DNA of 63,390 bases. Source: an uncultured Clostridia bacterium. GTDB taxonomy: Bacteria; Bacillota; Clostridia; Christensenellales; UBA1242. The translations under genes were made by a program, and so were the position numbers. A model generated the notes under the pieces. It did no database searches, was not told the DNA's origin, and was given only the letters and a program-made list of their open reading frames with translations. Position 1 is the first letter of the stretch. Each line of letters starts with the position of its first letter. Location: positions 1 through 63,390 of the forward strand of contig CALWTS010000030.1 in NCBI GenBank assembly GCA_944384535.1, written 5' to 3'. Positions 35,762-45,832 of this stretch are shown one piece after another.

Positions 35762-37219
35762 TTAAAATTTTTCACAGTCATCTTCAAAATTCTTTTCAGC
35801 ATTTTTAATAAATTTTTCTAACCCTTCTTTTTTGCCCCACTGAATAGAAACTTTTGGATCATCAAAATTTTCTAATGAAAAATATAAATCTAATAAATCT
35901 AATGATTTTGTTATTAACCCAAAATTCATTTGTGTTGTTTCATAAATTTCTTTTAATATTTTTGAGTTATTCATGGCACCTTCTAAATCATCACTAAAAG
36001 TTATGCTTTCCATCTTTTTATTACAATACAAAAGTAGTTTTTTCATATCTTGAAACAAAACTGTTATTTTTTCAAACCTTTCTTTAATTTCTGGAGAAAT
36101 ATCTTTATAAATTTTTAAATTTTCAAAATCAAGTTTTCTTTTCATAAATAAATCAATATCATTAATCTTTTTTTCTAATTTCAATTCATTTATTTTTAAA
36201 TATAAAGATATATTTTCATTATAAATAGAATATCTCTCTTTTTTTTCAGAATCCACTTCACATTCTTTTGGCAAAAATCTAGATTCAATAACCATCGTTT
36301 TTAGCTTTTCCTCTTCCTCTTTTGAAAAATCTTGTTTTTCCATTAAATGATCTATAAATGTTTGATTACTATCTGAAAAAATAGTACTACTTTCAGTAAT
36401 ATTGTTTAATGATTTCCCATTTTGAAATCTTGAGACCACATCAGATACAAGTTTTTCTACAACAAAACCAACAACTTTTCCTTGTGAAGTCTTTTTTTCT
36501 CCAATCTCAAAAAATGCATCATAAATATGATCACTTTCAGTAGTCATTAACTTATCAACTATTATACATGCTTCATGGTCATTAATAACACTTATTCCAC
36601 TTTTTTTCTCTCTAACTTGTTGAGGATGTTCCAATTCATTATCAGCTTTTGAATATAAATGAATAGAAGTAAATTTAGACTCTCCCATACTAATTCTAGA
36701 AGTAACATCTATTGCACAAATTTGTTTTAAAAGAGAATCAATTTGTTGCTTGTTGTATAATCCACTTTCATAAAGCTCTTTTTCTAGGTGCTGAGAAATT
36801 TGAAAAATATCTTTTGTTGAATCACAATAAGAAAGAATTGTTATGTTATTAAATATTTTTAATAAAGAATTAAAATCTTTATAATTACCATTTTTATCTT
36901 TTAATATTGGAGAAAAATATCTATCATAAAACAACTTTGCATCAGTAATGTGAGCAGAAACAATTTCAATACCTGATTGATCCATATCATGCCAAGTATA
37001 TTTCATTAGTTCACTACTTTCTTGTGGATTAGAAACGACACCTAACGCTTTTCCTGCAACATTAATTGAACCATTAACACTTTTTTGTGTATGATTAATA
37101 GGAACAATGGAAAAAACAATAGGTTTTTCACCAATAGAAAAAGATTCGTCTGTTTCCCTTAATCCATAGATATATTCTTTAGTTTTTTTACCTTTTTTGT
37201 AAACTTTATTGAAAATCAT
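35762..37219 (-). CDS. Unknown 485-aa protein in the rlmN-rsgA interval
   Basis: Not recognised. No signal peptide or clear membrane helix. The first 200 residues mix beta and loop segments; residues 205-280 are a possible enzymatic core (SVINDHEACIIVDKLM and GKVVGFVVEKLV), and the rest is charged and helical, probably coiled coil (LYLKINELKLEKKINDIDLF). It starts 4 nt after the rlmN stop with GAGGAG as the ribosome site. In B. subtilis this place is held by prpC-prkC, but there are no phosphatase or kinase motifs. Confidence 0.75.
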   Translation of the reverse strand: MIFNKVYKKGKKTKEYIYGLRETDESFSIGEKPIVFSIVPINHTQKSVNGSINVAGKALGVVSNPQESSELMKYTWHDMDQSGIEIVSAHITDAKLFYDRYFSPILKDKNGNYKDFNSLLKIFNNITILSYCDSTKDIFQISQHLEKELYESGLYNKQQIDSLLKQICAIDVTSRISMGESKFTSIHLYSKADNELEHPQQVREKKSGISVINDHEACIIVDKLMTTESDHIYDAFFEIGEKKTSQGKVVGFVVEKLVSDVVSRFQNGKSLNNITESSTIFSDSNQTFIDHLMEKQDFSKEEEEKLKTMVIESRFLPKECEVDSEKKERYSIYNENISLYLKINELKLEKKINDIDLFMKRKLDFENLKIYKDISPEIKERFEKITVLFQDMKKLLLYCNKKMESITFSDDLEGAMNNSKILKEIYETTQMNFGLITKSLDLLDLYFSLENFDDPKVSIQWGKKEGLEKFIKNAEKNFEDDCEKF

Positions 37220-37223
37220 AAAA

Positions 37224-38255
37224 TTACTCCTCTTTATATTTTAACATTTTATTTCTTAATTGTCCACAAGCCCCTTCAATATCTTCTCCCATCGTTCTCC
37301 TGACAGTTGCAGACAATCCATGTTTTTTTAACTCATCTACAAAATGGTAAGCAAACAGTCTAGAAACACCTTCTAATTTTCTTTCCTTAACTTCATTTAA
37401 TGGAATAATATTTAAATGAAATAGAAATCCTTTTAGAAATTTAGTTAAATTTATTATATCTTCTTTACTATCATTAACATCTTTGATTAAAGTATATTCA
37501 AAATAAATTTTTCTTCCTGTTTTTTGATAATAAAATTTACAAGCTTCCATAATTTCACTAATTGAATATTGATTCGCAATTGGCATAATTTTTTTCCTTT
37601 TTTCATCACAAGAAGCATGTAAAGAAACAGTTAAAGTAATATTAAGTTTCTCTTCCGCTAATTTGTAAATTTTGTCAACAAGACCACAAGTTGATAACGA
37701 AATATTTCTTTGACTTATATTTAGTCCTTTTGAAGATGAAATTAATTCTAAAAATTTAATAACATTTTCATAATTATCTAATGGTTCTCCGCTTCCCATA
37801 AGCACAACATTAGTTATTTTTCTATCCTTTTTTGAACCTCCCAAATCACGATTAATAAGAACAATTTGACCAAGTATTTCACCAGCAGATAGATTTCTTG
37901 ACAAACCATTTAATGTTGAAGCACAAAATTTACATCCCATTCGACAACCAACTTGCGTGGAAACGCAAACTGTATATCCATATCTATATTTCATTAAAAC
38001 AGATTCGACAATATTGCCATCAGCAAATTCGATTATAAACTTTTGTGTACCATCTTTACTTGTATATTTTTTTATAATTTTATATTTTGGATAGTCATTT
38101 ATAATTATATCTTTTAAAGCTTTAGGGATATTAGAAATTTCTTCCAAAGATTTTCCACTATAAATAGCATCAAAAATCTGTTCCCCTCTAAACAAGGGTA
38201 ACCCTATCTTTTTCGTATACAAATTAATTTCATTAAAATTAAAATCACTTAACAT
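37224..38255 (-). CDS. rlmN: 23S rRNA/tRNA adenine-C2 methyltransferase RlmN
   Basis: 343-aa radical SAM enzyme. The cluster motif is CRMGCKFC (CxxxCxxC) and the catalytic C-terminal Cys is in GEDIEGACGQLR. STCGLVDKIYKLAEE and VSLHASCDEKRK also fit. It methylates A2503 and tRNA A37. It overlaps the 3' end of fmt by 7 nt, so translation is coupled; the AGGAG is about 13 nt from the ATG, a longer gap than usual. Confidence 0.96.
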   Translation of the reverse strand: MLSDFNFNEINLYTKKIGLPLFRGEQIFDAIYSGKSLEEISNIPKALKDIIINDYPKYKIIKKYTSKDGTQKFIIEFADGNIVESVLMKYRYGYTVCVSTQVGCRMGCKFCASTLNGLSRNLSAGEILGQIVLINRDLGGSKKDRKITNVVLMGSGEPLDNYENVIKFLELISSSKGLNISQRNISLSTCGLVDKIYKLAEEKLNITLTVSLHASCDEKRKKIMPIANQYSISEIMEACKFYYQKTGRKIYFEYTLIKDVNDSKEDIINLTKFLKGFLFHLNIIPLNEVKERKLEGVSRLFAYHFVDELKKHGLSATVRRTMGEDIEGACGQLRNKMLKYKEE

Positions 38256-39175
38256 TGTAAAATGTTTACTCCTAAAACTTCATTATGTCCATTTAAAAAA
38301 TCACGTCCAGAAATCATCTTACCTGAAGGTGTTTGACATTTTAATATTTCAATTGCCCCATCTTTGCAGATAATAATAAAAGCCTTTTTATAATTTAAAA
38401 CAGTTCCAGGTTCTATAGTGTTTGTATAAAAATCTTTAGAAACATCACATGCTCTACCAATTTTTAATAAAATACCATCAATTAAAATGTAACAACCAAT
38501 TTCTTCACTAAAAGCACGAATTTTGTTTAAAATTTGATCTTTAGATAAGTTAAAGTCTAATTTTCCATCATCTTTAGAAAATTTTGAAACATAAGTAGCT
38601 TTTTTGTGATCTTGCGGAAAAAATTTAATAATTCCTTTTTCAAAATCTTTTAAAACCTCAGAAATCATGTTTCCACCAAAATCAGCCAGTTTCTCTTCAA
38701 GCTCATGATAATATTCATTATTAATTGGAAATTTCTTTTGAACAATAATATCACCACTATCAACATCTTTCGCAACTTTCATAATTGTTACACCAGTCAA
38801 TTTGTCGCCATTTAAAATAGCAGATTGAATAGGTGTTGCTCCTCTATAAAGAGGTAAAAGCGATGGATGGACATTTAATGTTAATTTGATATCTAAAAAT
38901 GCCTGAGGTAAAATTTGACCAAAAGATGCAACAATGGCAACATCATAGTCAATTTTTTTTATTTCATCAATATGATTTTTAACTTTATCAAAAGTAAAAA
39001 CATTAATATTCTTTTCCAAAGCAAATTTTTTAATTTCTGTAGGTTGTAACTTATGTCCTCTCCCTGATGGCTTATCTGGTTGAGTAATTACAGCAACAAC
39101 ATTAATTTTATTATCTAACATTCTATTTAACACAATTTTTGAAAATTTAGAACTACCTAAAAATAATACTTTCAT
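38249..39175 (-). CDS. fmt: Methionyl-tRNA formyltransferase
   Basis: 308 aa. The folate/catalytic region shows NVHPSLLPLYRGATPIQSAI and GVTIMKVAKDVDSGDI, with the catalytic Asn-His-Asp residues. The C-terminal OB domain binds initiator tRNA. It stands between def and rlmN, as in B. subtilis. GTGG upstream of the ATG is a weak ribosome site. Confidence 0.96.
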   Translation of the reverse strand: MKVLFLGSSKFSKIVLNRMLDNKINVVAVITQPDKPSGRGHKLQPTEIKKFALEKNINVFTFDKVKNHIDEIKKIDYDVAIVASFGQILPQAFLDIKLTLNVHPSLLPLYRGATPIQSAILNGDKLTGVTIMKVAKDVDSGDIIVQKKFPINNEYYHELEEKLADFGGNMISEVLKDFEKGIIKFFPQDHKKATYVSKFSKDDGKLDFNLSKDQILNKIRAFSEEIGCYILIDGILLKIGRACDVSKDFYTNTIEPGTVLNYKKAFIIICKDGAIEILKCQTPSGKMISGRDFLNGHNEVLGVNILQC

Positions 39176-39207
39176 AACACCACTCTTAAATATAAATTTA
39201 ATTTAAC

Positions 39208-39681
39208 TTATAGTTGACCATTCTTTTTAATATATAAATCCTTATCTAATGACTTATCAATAAACAACACTCCATCTAAATGATCAACTTCATGACATAT
39301 ACACCTTGCCAGCCATTTTTCACCTTTTAATGTAAAAGGATAACCATATCTATCAAATGCCTTAATGGTAATTTCGTATGGTCTTTTCACTCTTCCCCTA
39401 AAGTTTCCAACAGACAAACATCCTTCCTCTTCAATATCTTCACCTTTTTTTGAAATAATTTCAGGATTTATTAATTCTAAAAAAGCATTGTTTACTTCAA
39501 CTACAACAGCACGTCTTAACACTCCCACTTGAGGTGCGGCCAACCCCATACCGTTATTTTCATACATAGTTTGTTTCATATCATCTAAAAGTTCCCATAA
39601 AGACTCATCAAACTCTTTTACAGGTTTAGATTTTTTTCTTAGTGAAGAATCTCCAACTTTCAAAACATTTCTAATAGCCAT
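39208..39681 (-). CDS. def: Peptide deformylase
   Basis: 157-aa metalloenzyme removing the formyl group from new proteins. The three motifs are GMGLAAPQVG, EEGCLSVGNFRG (metal Cys) and HEVDHLDGVLF (His pair and Glu). AAAGGAG precedes the ATG. It precedes fmt in the order of transcription and follows priA. Confidence 0.97.
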   Translation of the reverse strand: MAIRNVLKVGDSSLRKKSKPVKEFDESLWELLDDMKQTMYENNGMGLAAPQVGVLRRAVVVEVNNAFLELINPEIISKKGEDIEEEGCLSVGNFRGRVKRPYEITIKAFDRYGYPFTLKGEKWLARCICHEVDHLDGVLFIDKSLDKDLYIKKNGQL

Positions 39682-39693
39682 AAATATCTCCTT

Positions 39694-41871
39694 TTACGAA
39701 AGGTTTTGAGGATTAACCTCAAAAAATACAGACGATTTACTTGCAGTTTTATCAACAATTTCAAATATTTCCTTTTCAATATTGTCTGCATTTTTTAATT
39801 TGTATCTAAGCATAATTTGATATCGATATTTATCCATAATCTTTTTTATAGGTGATTTCATCGCATCAAAATAAATTATATCATCACTATACTTAGTTTT
39901 TAATTTTTCAATCTCAGTATAACATATTTTCAATAAATCTCTAACATAATTCTCATCAAAGTCAGAAAAAAGAATTCTTAAAATTTTGGTAAATGGCGGA
40001 AATTGAGCCGTTTCTCTTATATTTTCTTCTTTTCTAAAAAATCCTTTATAATCATAATTTGAAGCAAACTTATAAACATAATGTTTAGGTGAATAAGTTT
40101 GCAATATTACTTTTCCTTCATTTTCGCTTCTACCTGCCCTGCCAGCAACTTGAGTAATAAGTTGAAACGTTCTTTCTGTGCTTCTATAATCGGCATGATA
40201 TAAACTTTGATCAGCATCAACAATTCCAACTAAAACCACATTTTCAAAGTCATGACCTTTTGCAATCATTTGTGTTCCAACCAATATTGCCGGCAAAGAG
40301 TTTTTAAACTCATTTAGAATTTTTTGATGAGAATTCTTTGTCATGGTTGTGTCATTATCCATTCTTAAAATCTTTACAAGTGGAAATAGTTCTTTTAATT
40401 TATGTACAACTTGTTCTGTTCCTACAGCACCATATTTAATTTTATCACTTCCACATTTTGGACATTTATCTAAAACTTTAAATTGTTTCCCACAATAATG
40501 ACATTTTAACCTATTATCTTCTCGATGATAAACTAAACTAACATCACAGTCGCTACATTTTGCAATATAGCCACAATCCCTACACCTCATGAAAGAAGAA
40601 AAGCCTCTCCTATTAATAAAAATCATAGCTTGTTTTTTATTATTAATGACATTTATAAGTTCAGCTAATAGTTGATTGGAAAAAATACCACTATTACCCA
40701 TTCGAATTTCGTTCATCATATCAACAATTTGAATTTTAGGTAATTCTTTTCCATTTGCTCTAATTGGCATTTCAATTAATTTGTAAGTTCCTTGTTTAGC
40801 TTTTTCATAACTATCAATTGAAGGTGTTGCACTTCCTAAAACAAGAGGACAATTATTTTCTTTTGCTCGAAATTCTGCTACATCATGAGTATCATATCTT
40901 GGGTTAGATTCTGAAATATAACTTTGTTCATGTTCTTCGTCGACAATTATAATTCCCAAATTATCCAATGGAGCAAAAATAGCAGAACGAGCCCCAATTG
41001 CAATTCTTGCCTCTCCACTAAATAATCTTTTCCATTCATCAAACTTCTCTCCTGATGATAAACCACTATGCAAGACAGCAACAAGTTCTCCAAATCTTCC
41101 TTTAAAATTTGACATTATTTGAGGAGTTAAAGAGATTTCAGGAACGAGCATAATCGCATTTTTACCTGCTTTTAAAACATTTTCAATCAAATTCATATAA
41201 ACTTCTGTTTTTCCACTACCAGTTACTCCATGTAAAAGATAAGTTCTATTTTCTTTAATAGAGTTTAAAGCGTTTTGTTGACCATAATTTAATTGAACTT
41301 TTTTCGTATTTGTAGATAGATAAAAGGGTGTTCTTTTGATTTTTTGTTGTTCTTTTAAAATATATTTTTTTTCAAAAAGACTTTTTAAAGCACTATATCC
41401 AAAAAGATCTGCCAATACAGAAGATTTTTCTTTTTCTTTTTCGGATAAATAATCTAGTAATTGTTGCTGTTTAATGGCATTTTTATTAATTTTAAAATCT
41501 ATATTTTTGTTTAAATAATAATAATTTTCAAATAATTCTTTTACTTTACCTTCTCTCATCTCTGAAGGTAAAAAAAGACGTAAAATAGAGGCTAATTTTA
41601 AATGATATTTATTTGCCATAAACTGCATTAATTTTAGCATTTCTGGTTTAATTGCTGAAAAATCTTCAACTTTTGAAATAATCTTTTTTACCTTTGAATT
41701 ATCATAATTACAATTATCTTTAATATTTACGACAAATCCTTGTAAAATTCTTGTTGAAAAAGGAACATAGACTCTCATACCAATCGTAATGTCTATATTT
41801 TCAGGAATAATATATTCAAAAACTTTATCAAGGGCTTTAGCATCTTGATCTATAATAACATCAGCAAACAT
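39694..41871 (-). CDS. priA: Primosomal helicase PriA
   Basis: 725 aa. The N-terminal DNA-binding domain leads to a superfamily-2 helicase: LHGVTGSGKTEVYM (Walker A), DEEH (Walker B), and later motifs. A Cys cluster of the type CRDCGYIAKCSDCDV ... CHYCGKQF ... CPKCGS binds zinc. It restarts stalled replication forks. AAAGGA precedes the ATG. Together with rpoZ and def-fmt it follows the usual Firmicutes order. Confidence 0.96.
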   Translation of the reverse strand: MFADVIIDQDAKALDKVFEYIIPENIDITIGMRVYVPFSTRILQGFVVNIKDNCNYDNSKVKKIISKVEDFSAIKPEMLKLMQFMANKYHLKLASILRLFLPSEMREGKVKELFENYYYLNKNIDFKINKNAIKQQQLLDYLSEKEKEKSSVLADLFGYSALKSLFEKKYILKEQQKIKRTPFYLSTNTKKVQLNYGQQNALNSIKENRTYLLHGVTGSGKTEVYMNLIENVLKAGKNAIMLVPEISLTPQIMSNFKGRFGELVAVLHSGLSSGEKFDEWKRLFSGEARIAIGARSAIFAPLDNLGIIIVDEEHEQSYISESNPRYDTHDVAEFRAKENNCPLVLGSATPSIDSYEKAKQGTYKLIEMPIRANGKELPKIQIVDMMNEIRMGNSGIFSNQLLAELINVINNKKQAMIFINRRGFSSFMRCRDCGYIAKCSDCDVSLVYHREDNRLKCHYCGKQFKVLDKCPKCGSDKIKYGAVGTEQVVHKLKELFPLVKILRMDNDTTMTKNSHQKILNEFKNSLPAILVGTQMIAKGHDFENVVLVGIVDADQSLYHADYRSTERTFQLITQVAGRAGRSENEGKVILQTYSPKHYVYKFASNYDYKGFFRKEENIRETAQFPPFTKILRILFSDFDENYVRDLLKICYTEIEKLKTKYSDDIIYFDAMKSPIKKIMDKYRYQIMLRYKLKNADNIEKEIFEIVDKTASKSSVFFEVNPQNLS

Positions 41872-41930
41872 AAAAATCCTTTATCGGCAGAACAATTATA
41901 ACACAATTTTTAAAATCAAACAACGTAAAA

Positions 41931-41960
41931 TAAAAAAGAGGTTTTAAAAAACCTCAAAAT
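41931..41960 (-). terminator. Terminator after rpoZ
   Basis: GAGGTTTT / AAAACCTC stem with a T-run; it separates rpoZ from priA. Confidence 0.82.
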
Positions 41961-41970
41961 ATGAGAGATA

Positions 41971-42168
41971 CTAAAAATTACTTGGTTTCACTTTCCCAGC
42001 AATAATCTCTTCACAAGCAATTGTTATCGCTTTTTTATCTTGATCTGCAAGTTCAAGTCTTCTAACACTTTCAATCTCTTTTGCTCTTTTAGTGATAATT
42101 GTACATAAAACATATCTATTATTATTTGTTTTTGCCAAAAGTTTATCAATTGATGGCTCAATCATCAT
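41971..42168 (-). CDS. rpoZ: RNA polymerase omega subunit
   Basis: 65 aa. The start ATG at 42168 follows AGAGGTG at 6 nt; the preceding GTG at 42177 overlaps the ribosome site. EPSIDKLLAKTNNNRYVLCT and KRAKEIESV fit omega, which latches beta' during assembly. Placement ahead of priA agrees with the Bacillus order (gmk-rpoZ-...-priA), although gmk and coaBC are not here. Confidence 0.92.
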   Translation of the reverse strand: MMIEPSIDKLLAKTNNNRYVLCTIITKRAKEIESVRRLELADQDKKAITIACEEIIAGKVKPSNF

Positions 42169-42278
42169 AATTCTCACCTCTAAATTTTATTTTGCTTAAA
42201 AATTATAACACAGGATTTATTTTTTGTAAAGTAATTATTGTCTTATTTTAAAAGAGTTGAACAATGTTTGTTAAAAAA

Positions 42279-42988
42279 CTAAATATTATCTTCTCGATTT
42301 CCTAAAATTATATCTTTTTCATAATCTTCAAGCATTTTTTCCATAGCATCAAGTAAATCAAAAGAAGATTTAGTCATTTCAGGATTTTGTGCTAAACTAT
42401 CTGCTCGCCCTACTTTTAATAATAATTTAAATATTTCTATTCCGTTTCCATATTCACTATATTTTTTTACATAATCTTCAATTAATTGAAAAGTTAAAGT
42501 TTTATGATGCTTGTTATAATCATCTTGTAATGTTATAAACATAAAAATATCATGTTCTTTTATTAACAATTTCATAATTTCTTGTTGATTTTTATCAAAA
42601 TCTAGTAATGGTAATACTCTATCTGCAATTTTTTCACTCATCAAATTATGATTAAAGAAACTATCTATATCTCTTTTTGCTATTTTAGAATATCTCCTAA
42701 TATAACATGCCGGTTTTCCTATATCATGAAAAAACATTGTATATGCCAATAATAATTTTTTTTTGGGTCAATTCCCTTGCTTAGTTTATTGATGTTTTCC
42801 ACAGAATGTAAAATGTGGTCTAAACAATTGTATACATGCCATGGGTTATCTTGTTTTGTGTTTTTGCAATCCTCTATTTCAGGCAAAATATTTAAAATCC
42901 ATTTTTTAAAAGATGGATTCTCATAATTTTTATAAAATTCATCAATTACATTATTACTTAATAAAATTTTATCTAAAAGATCTTTCAC
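42279..42988 (-). pseudogene. HD-domain phosphohydrolase broken by frameshift in A9 tract
   Basis: Two overlapping frames make one HD protein. The first frame, starting at GTG 42988 (AGGAG 5 nt upstream), gives NPWHVYNCLDHILHSVENIN, the first metal His, then shifts in a run of nine As (42753-42761). One extra A would give the continuous sequence GIDPKKK and LLLAYTMFFHDIGK, with the HD pair, ending at 42279. The restored protein is about 236 aa. It may be a fossil, a phase-variable switch or a homopolymer sequencing error. The HD fold family hydrolyses (d)NTP-type or nucleotide phosphates. Confidence 0.8.
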
Positions 42989-43066
42989 TTTTACTCCTAA
43001 TTTAATCTTAAGTTCCATAAAAATAATAGCATAGTTTAAACTGATAGTCAATTATAATGAATAAAT

Positions 43067-43096
43067 AAAAAAATCTCAATAATTGAGATTTTTTTA
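43067..43096 (-). terminator. Terminator of ppdK
   Basis: AAAAAAATCTCAA / TTGAGATTTTTTT hairpin. Confidence 0.92.
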
Positions 43097-43097
43097 T

Positions 43098-45725
43098 TTA
43101 TTTTTTAGGATTTTTAATATTTGCTTGAGCTGCGGCAAGTCTAGCAATAGGTACTCTAAAAGGAGAACAAGAAACATATGTTAATCCTGCATTGTGGCAG
43201 AATTCTACAGATGAAGGATCTCCACCATGTTCGCCACAAATACCAAGCTTAATATCAGGTCTTGTTGATTTTCCTAAATCACATGCCATTTTAACAAGTT
43301 TCCCAACACCATTTTGATCTAGTCTAGCAAATGGATCGCTTTCAAATATTTTCTTAGCATAATAAACATCTAAGAATTTTCCTGCATCATCACGACTAAA
43401 ACCATATGTCATTTGAGTTAAATCGTTAGTACCAAATGAGAAAAATTCAGCATATTTAGCAATTTCATCGGCTGTAACAGCGGCACGAGGAATTTCAATC
43501 ATAGTACCAATTTTATAAGTAAGTTTAACATTATTTTGTGCAATTATTTCATCAGCTTTATTAGCGACAATATCACGAACATATTTGAATTCTTTCCAAT
43601 CACAAGTCAAAGGAATCATAATTTCAGGAACTATTTCATATCCCATTTCTTTAGAAACAGTAATTGCTGCTTCAATAACAGCTTGAGTCTGCATTTCAGC
43701 AATTTCTGGATAAGTAACAGCAAGACGAAGACCTCTATGACCCATCATAGGGTTAAATTCATGAAGATCTGCGACTGTTTGTTTAAGTCTGTCAAAAGAT
43801 ATTCCCATTTCTTTAGCAAGAGCTTTAATTTCACTGTCTTCATGAGGTAAAAATTCATGAAGAGGTGGATCAAGAAATCTAATTGTAACAGGAAGCCCTT
43901 CCATAGCCTTGTATATACCAATAAAATCTTTTCTTTGCATAGGAAGAAGTTTTGCAAGTGCTCTCTTACGTTCTTCAACAGTAGTTGAAACAATCATTTC
44001 TCTTACCGCTGGGATTCTGTCAGCTTCAAAGAACATATGTTCTGTTCTGCAAAGACCAACACCTTGAGCACCAAAATTGAAAGCATTTTTAGCATCTTTA
44101 GGATTATCTGCATTAGTCCTAACTTTCAAGGCACGATATTTATCAGCCCATTCCATAATAGTTGCAAATTCACCAGAAATTTTTGCTGGTTCTGTAGGAA
44201 CTGCGCCATCATAAATTCTTCCAGTAGAACCATCAAAAGAAATAACATCTCCTTCTTTATAAACTTTTCCATTTAAAGTGAAAGATTTTTCATCATCAGC
44301 AAATTTAATTGCAGAACAACCAGCAACACAAGCAGTACCCATTCCACGAGCAACTACCGCAGCGTGAGATGTCATTCCTCCACGAGCTGTCAAAACCCCC
44401 TGACTTGCAGCCATTCCTTCAATATCTTCTGGAGAAGTTTCTAAACGTACAAGAACAACTTTTTCTTTCTTTTCAGCCATTTGTTTTGCTTTTTCTGCAG
44501 TAAAACAAATTTTACCACAAGCAGCACCTGGTGAAGCAGGTAAAGCTTCTGCTATAGGTTTAGCTTTTTTGAGCTCAACTTCATTAAATTGAGGATGCAA
44601 AAGTGCATCTAACTGTTTTGGATCAATCATCATTAAAGCTTCTTTCTCAGTAATTAAACCTTCCTTAACAAGATCAACAGCAACCTTTAAAGCAGCTTTT
44701 GCAGTTCTCTTTCCATTTCTAGTTTGAAGCATATAGAGTTTTCCATTTTCAATAGTAAATTCCATATCTTGCATATCTTTATTATGGATTTCTAATTTTC
44801 TAGCAATGTCAGCAAATTGTTTATAAACTTCAGGATTCTGTTGTTCAAGAGTAGAAATAGGTAATGGAGTTCTAATACCAGCAACAACATCTTCTCCTTG
44901 TGCATTCATAAGATACTCTCCATAAAGCTTATTTTCACCTGTAGCAGGATTACGAGAGAAAGCAACACCAGTACCAGAAGTTTCTCCCATGTTACCAAAA
45001 ACCATAGATTGAACGTTAACTGCAGTGCCCCATTCATAAGGGATATCATGCATTCTTCTGTAAACATTAGCCCTATCATTATCCCAAGAACGGAAGACAG
45101 CTTTAACTGCTTCAATTAATTGAACTTTTGGTTCTTGAGGAAACTCTTCACCTTGAGCTTTTTTATAAAGATCTTTAAACATTTTAACAATTTCTTTTAA
45201 ATCATCAGCAGTAAGATCCTTATCATATTGAACACCTTTTTCTTCTTTGACTTTATCTAAAATTCTTTCATATTTAGACTTTTCTTGTTGCATAACAACA
45301 TCGCTAAACATCTGAATAAATCTTCTATAAGAATCATAAGCAAAACGAGGGTTGCTAGTTAATGTAGCAAGACCTTCAACAACTTCATCATTTAAACCAA
45401 GATTAAGAATAGTATCCATCATACCTGGCATAGAAACCCTTGCTCCAGAACGAACAGAAACTAATAGAGGGTTCTTTTTGTCTCCAAATCTTTTCCCTGT
45501 CATTTTTTCTAATTCAGTTAATTTCTTTTCAATTTGAGTTAGAATATCATCATTAATTTTTCTTCCATCTTGATAATATTGTGTACAAGCTTCAGTGGTA
45601 ATTGTAAAACCTTGAGGAACTGGCATACCGAGGTTAGTCATTTCTGCGAGGTTTGCACCTTTTCCACCAAAAAGAGCTTTATTTTTACCATCAGCTTCTT
45701 TAAATAAGTAAACAAATTGTTTCAT
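43098..45725 (-). CDS. ppdK: Pyruvate, phosphate dikinase
   Basis: 875 aa, the usual length. It interconverts pyruvate + ATP + Pi and PEP + AMP + PPi. The N-terminal ATP-grasp region begins KGANLAEMTNLGMPVPQGFT, the phospho-His loop is GGMTSHAAVVARGMG (His about 455), and the PEP/pyruvate TIM barrel ends with GICGEHGGDPSSV (catalytic Cys). The gene is visibly less AT-rich than its neighbours, typical of a highly expressed gene in an anaerobe with PPi-based glycolysis. Promoter and terminator indicate a single-gene unit. Confidence 0.98.
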   Translation of the reverse strand: MKQFVYLFKEADGKNKALFGGKGANLAEMTNLGMPVPQGFTITTEACTQYYQDGRKINDDILTQIEKKLTELEKMTGKRFGDKKNPLLVSVRSGARVSMPGMMDTILNLGLNDEVVEGLATLTSNPRFAYDSYRRFIQMFSDVVMQQEKSKYERILDKVKEEKGVQYDKDLTADDLKEIVKMFKDLYKKAQGEEFPQEPKVQLIEAVKAVFRSWDNDRANVYRRMHDIPYEWGTAVNVQSMVFGNMGETSGTGVAFSRNPATGENKLYGEYLMNAQGEDVVAGIRTPLPISTLEQQNPEVYKQFADIARKLEIHNKDMQDMEFTIENGKLYMLQTRNGKRTAKAALKVAVDLVKEGLITEKEALMMIDPKQLDALLHPQFNEVELKKAKPIAEALPASPGAACGKICFTAEKAKQMAEKKEKVVLVRLETSPEDIEGMAASQGVLTARGGMTSHAAVVARGMGTACVAGCSAIKFADDEKSFTLNGKVYKEGDVISFDGSTGRIYDGAVPTEPAKISGEFATIMEWADKYRALKVRTNADNPKDAKNAFNFGAQGVGLCRTEHMFFEADRIPAVREMIVSTTVEERKRALAKLLPMQRKDFIGIYKAMEGLPVTIRFLDPPLHEFLPHEDSEIKALAKEMGISFDRLKQTVADLHEFNPMMGHRGLRLAVTYPEIAEMQTQAVIEAAITVSKEMGYEIVPEIMIPLTCDWKEFKYVRDIVANKADEIIAQNNVKLTYKIGTMIEIPRAAVTADEIAKYAEFFSFGTNDLTQMTYGFSRDDAGKFLDVYYAKKIFESDPFARLDQNGVGKLVKMACDLGKSTRPDIKLGICGEHGGDPSSVEFCHNAGLTYVSCSPFRVPIARLAAAQANIKNPKK

Positions 45726-45754
45726 AGATATCTCCTTTTATTTTATCCGAGAAT

Positions 45755-45783
45755 ATTATAAAACATCAAAAAAAAATATCCAA
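45755..45783 (-). promoter_or_regulatory. ppdK promoter
   Basis: TTGGAT (45778-45783), 17-bp spacer, TATAAT (45755-45760). Confidence 0.7.
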
Positions 45784-45808
45784 ATAAAATGAATATCTTT
45801 TTTGAATA
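45770..45808 (-). terminator. Possible terminator of the 45833-46838 unit
   Basis: AAAGATATTC / GGATATTTT imperfect stem and a run of Ts, partly overlapping the ppdK -35 box. Confidence 0.4.
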
Positions 45809-45832
45809 ATAATTAAAAAAGCGAAAAGAATT

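Noticed and set aside
44309..45119. Plus-strand ORFs inside ppdK
   Set aside because: Shadow frames of a highly biased gene; no start signals and no recognisable protein.
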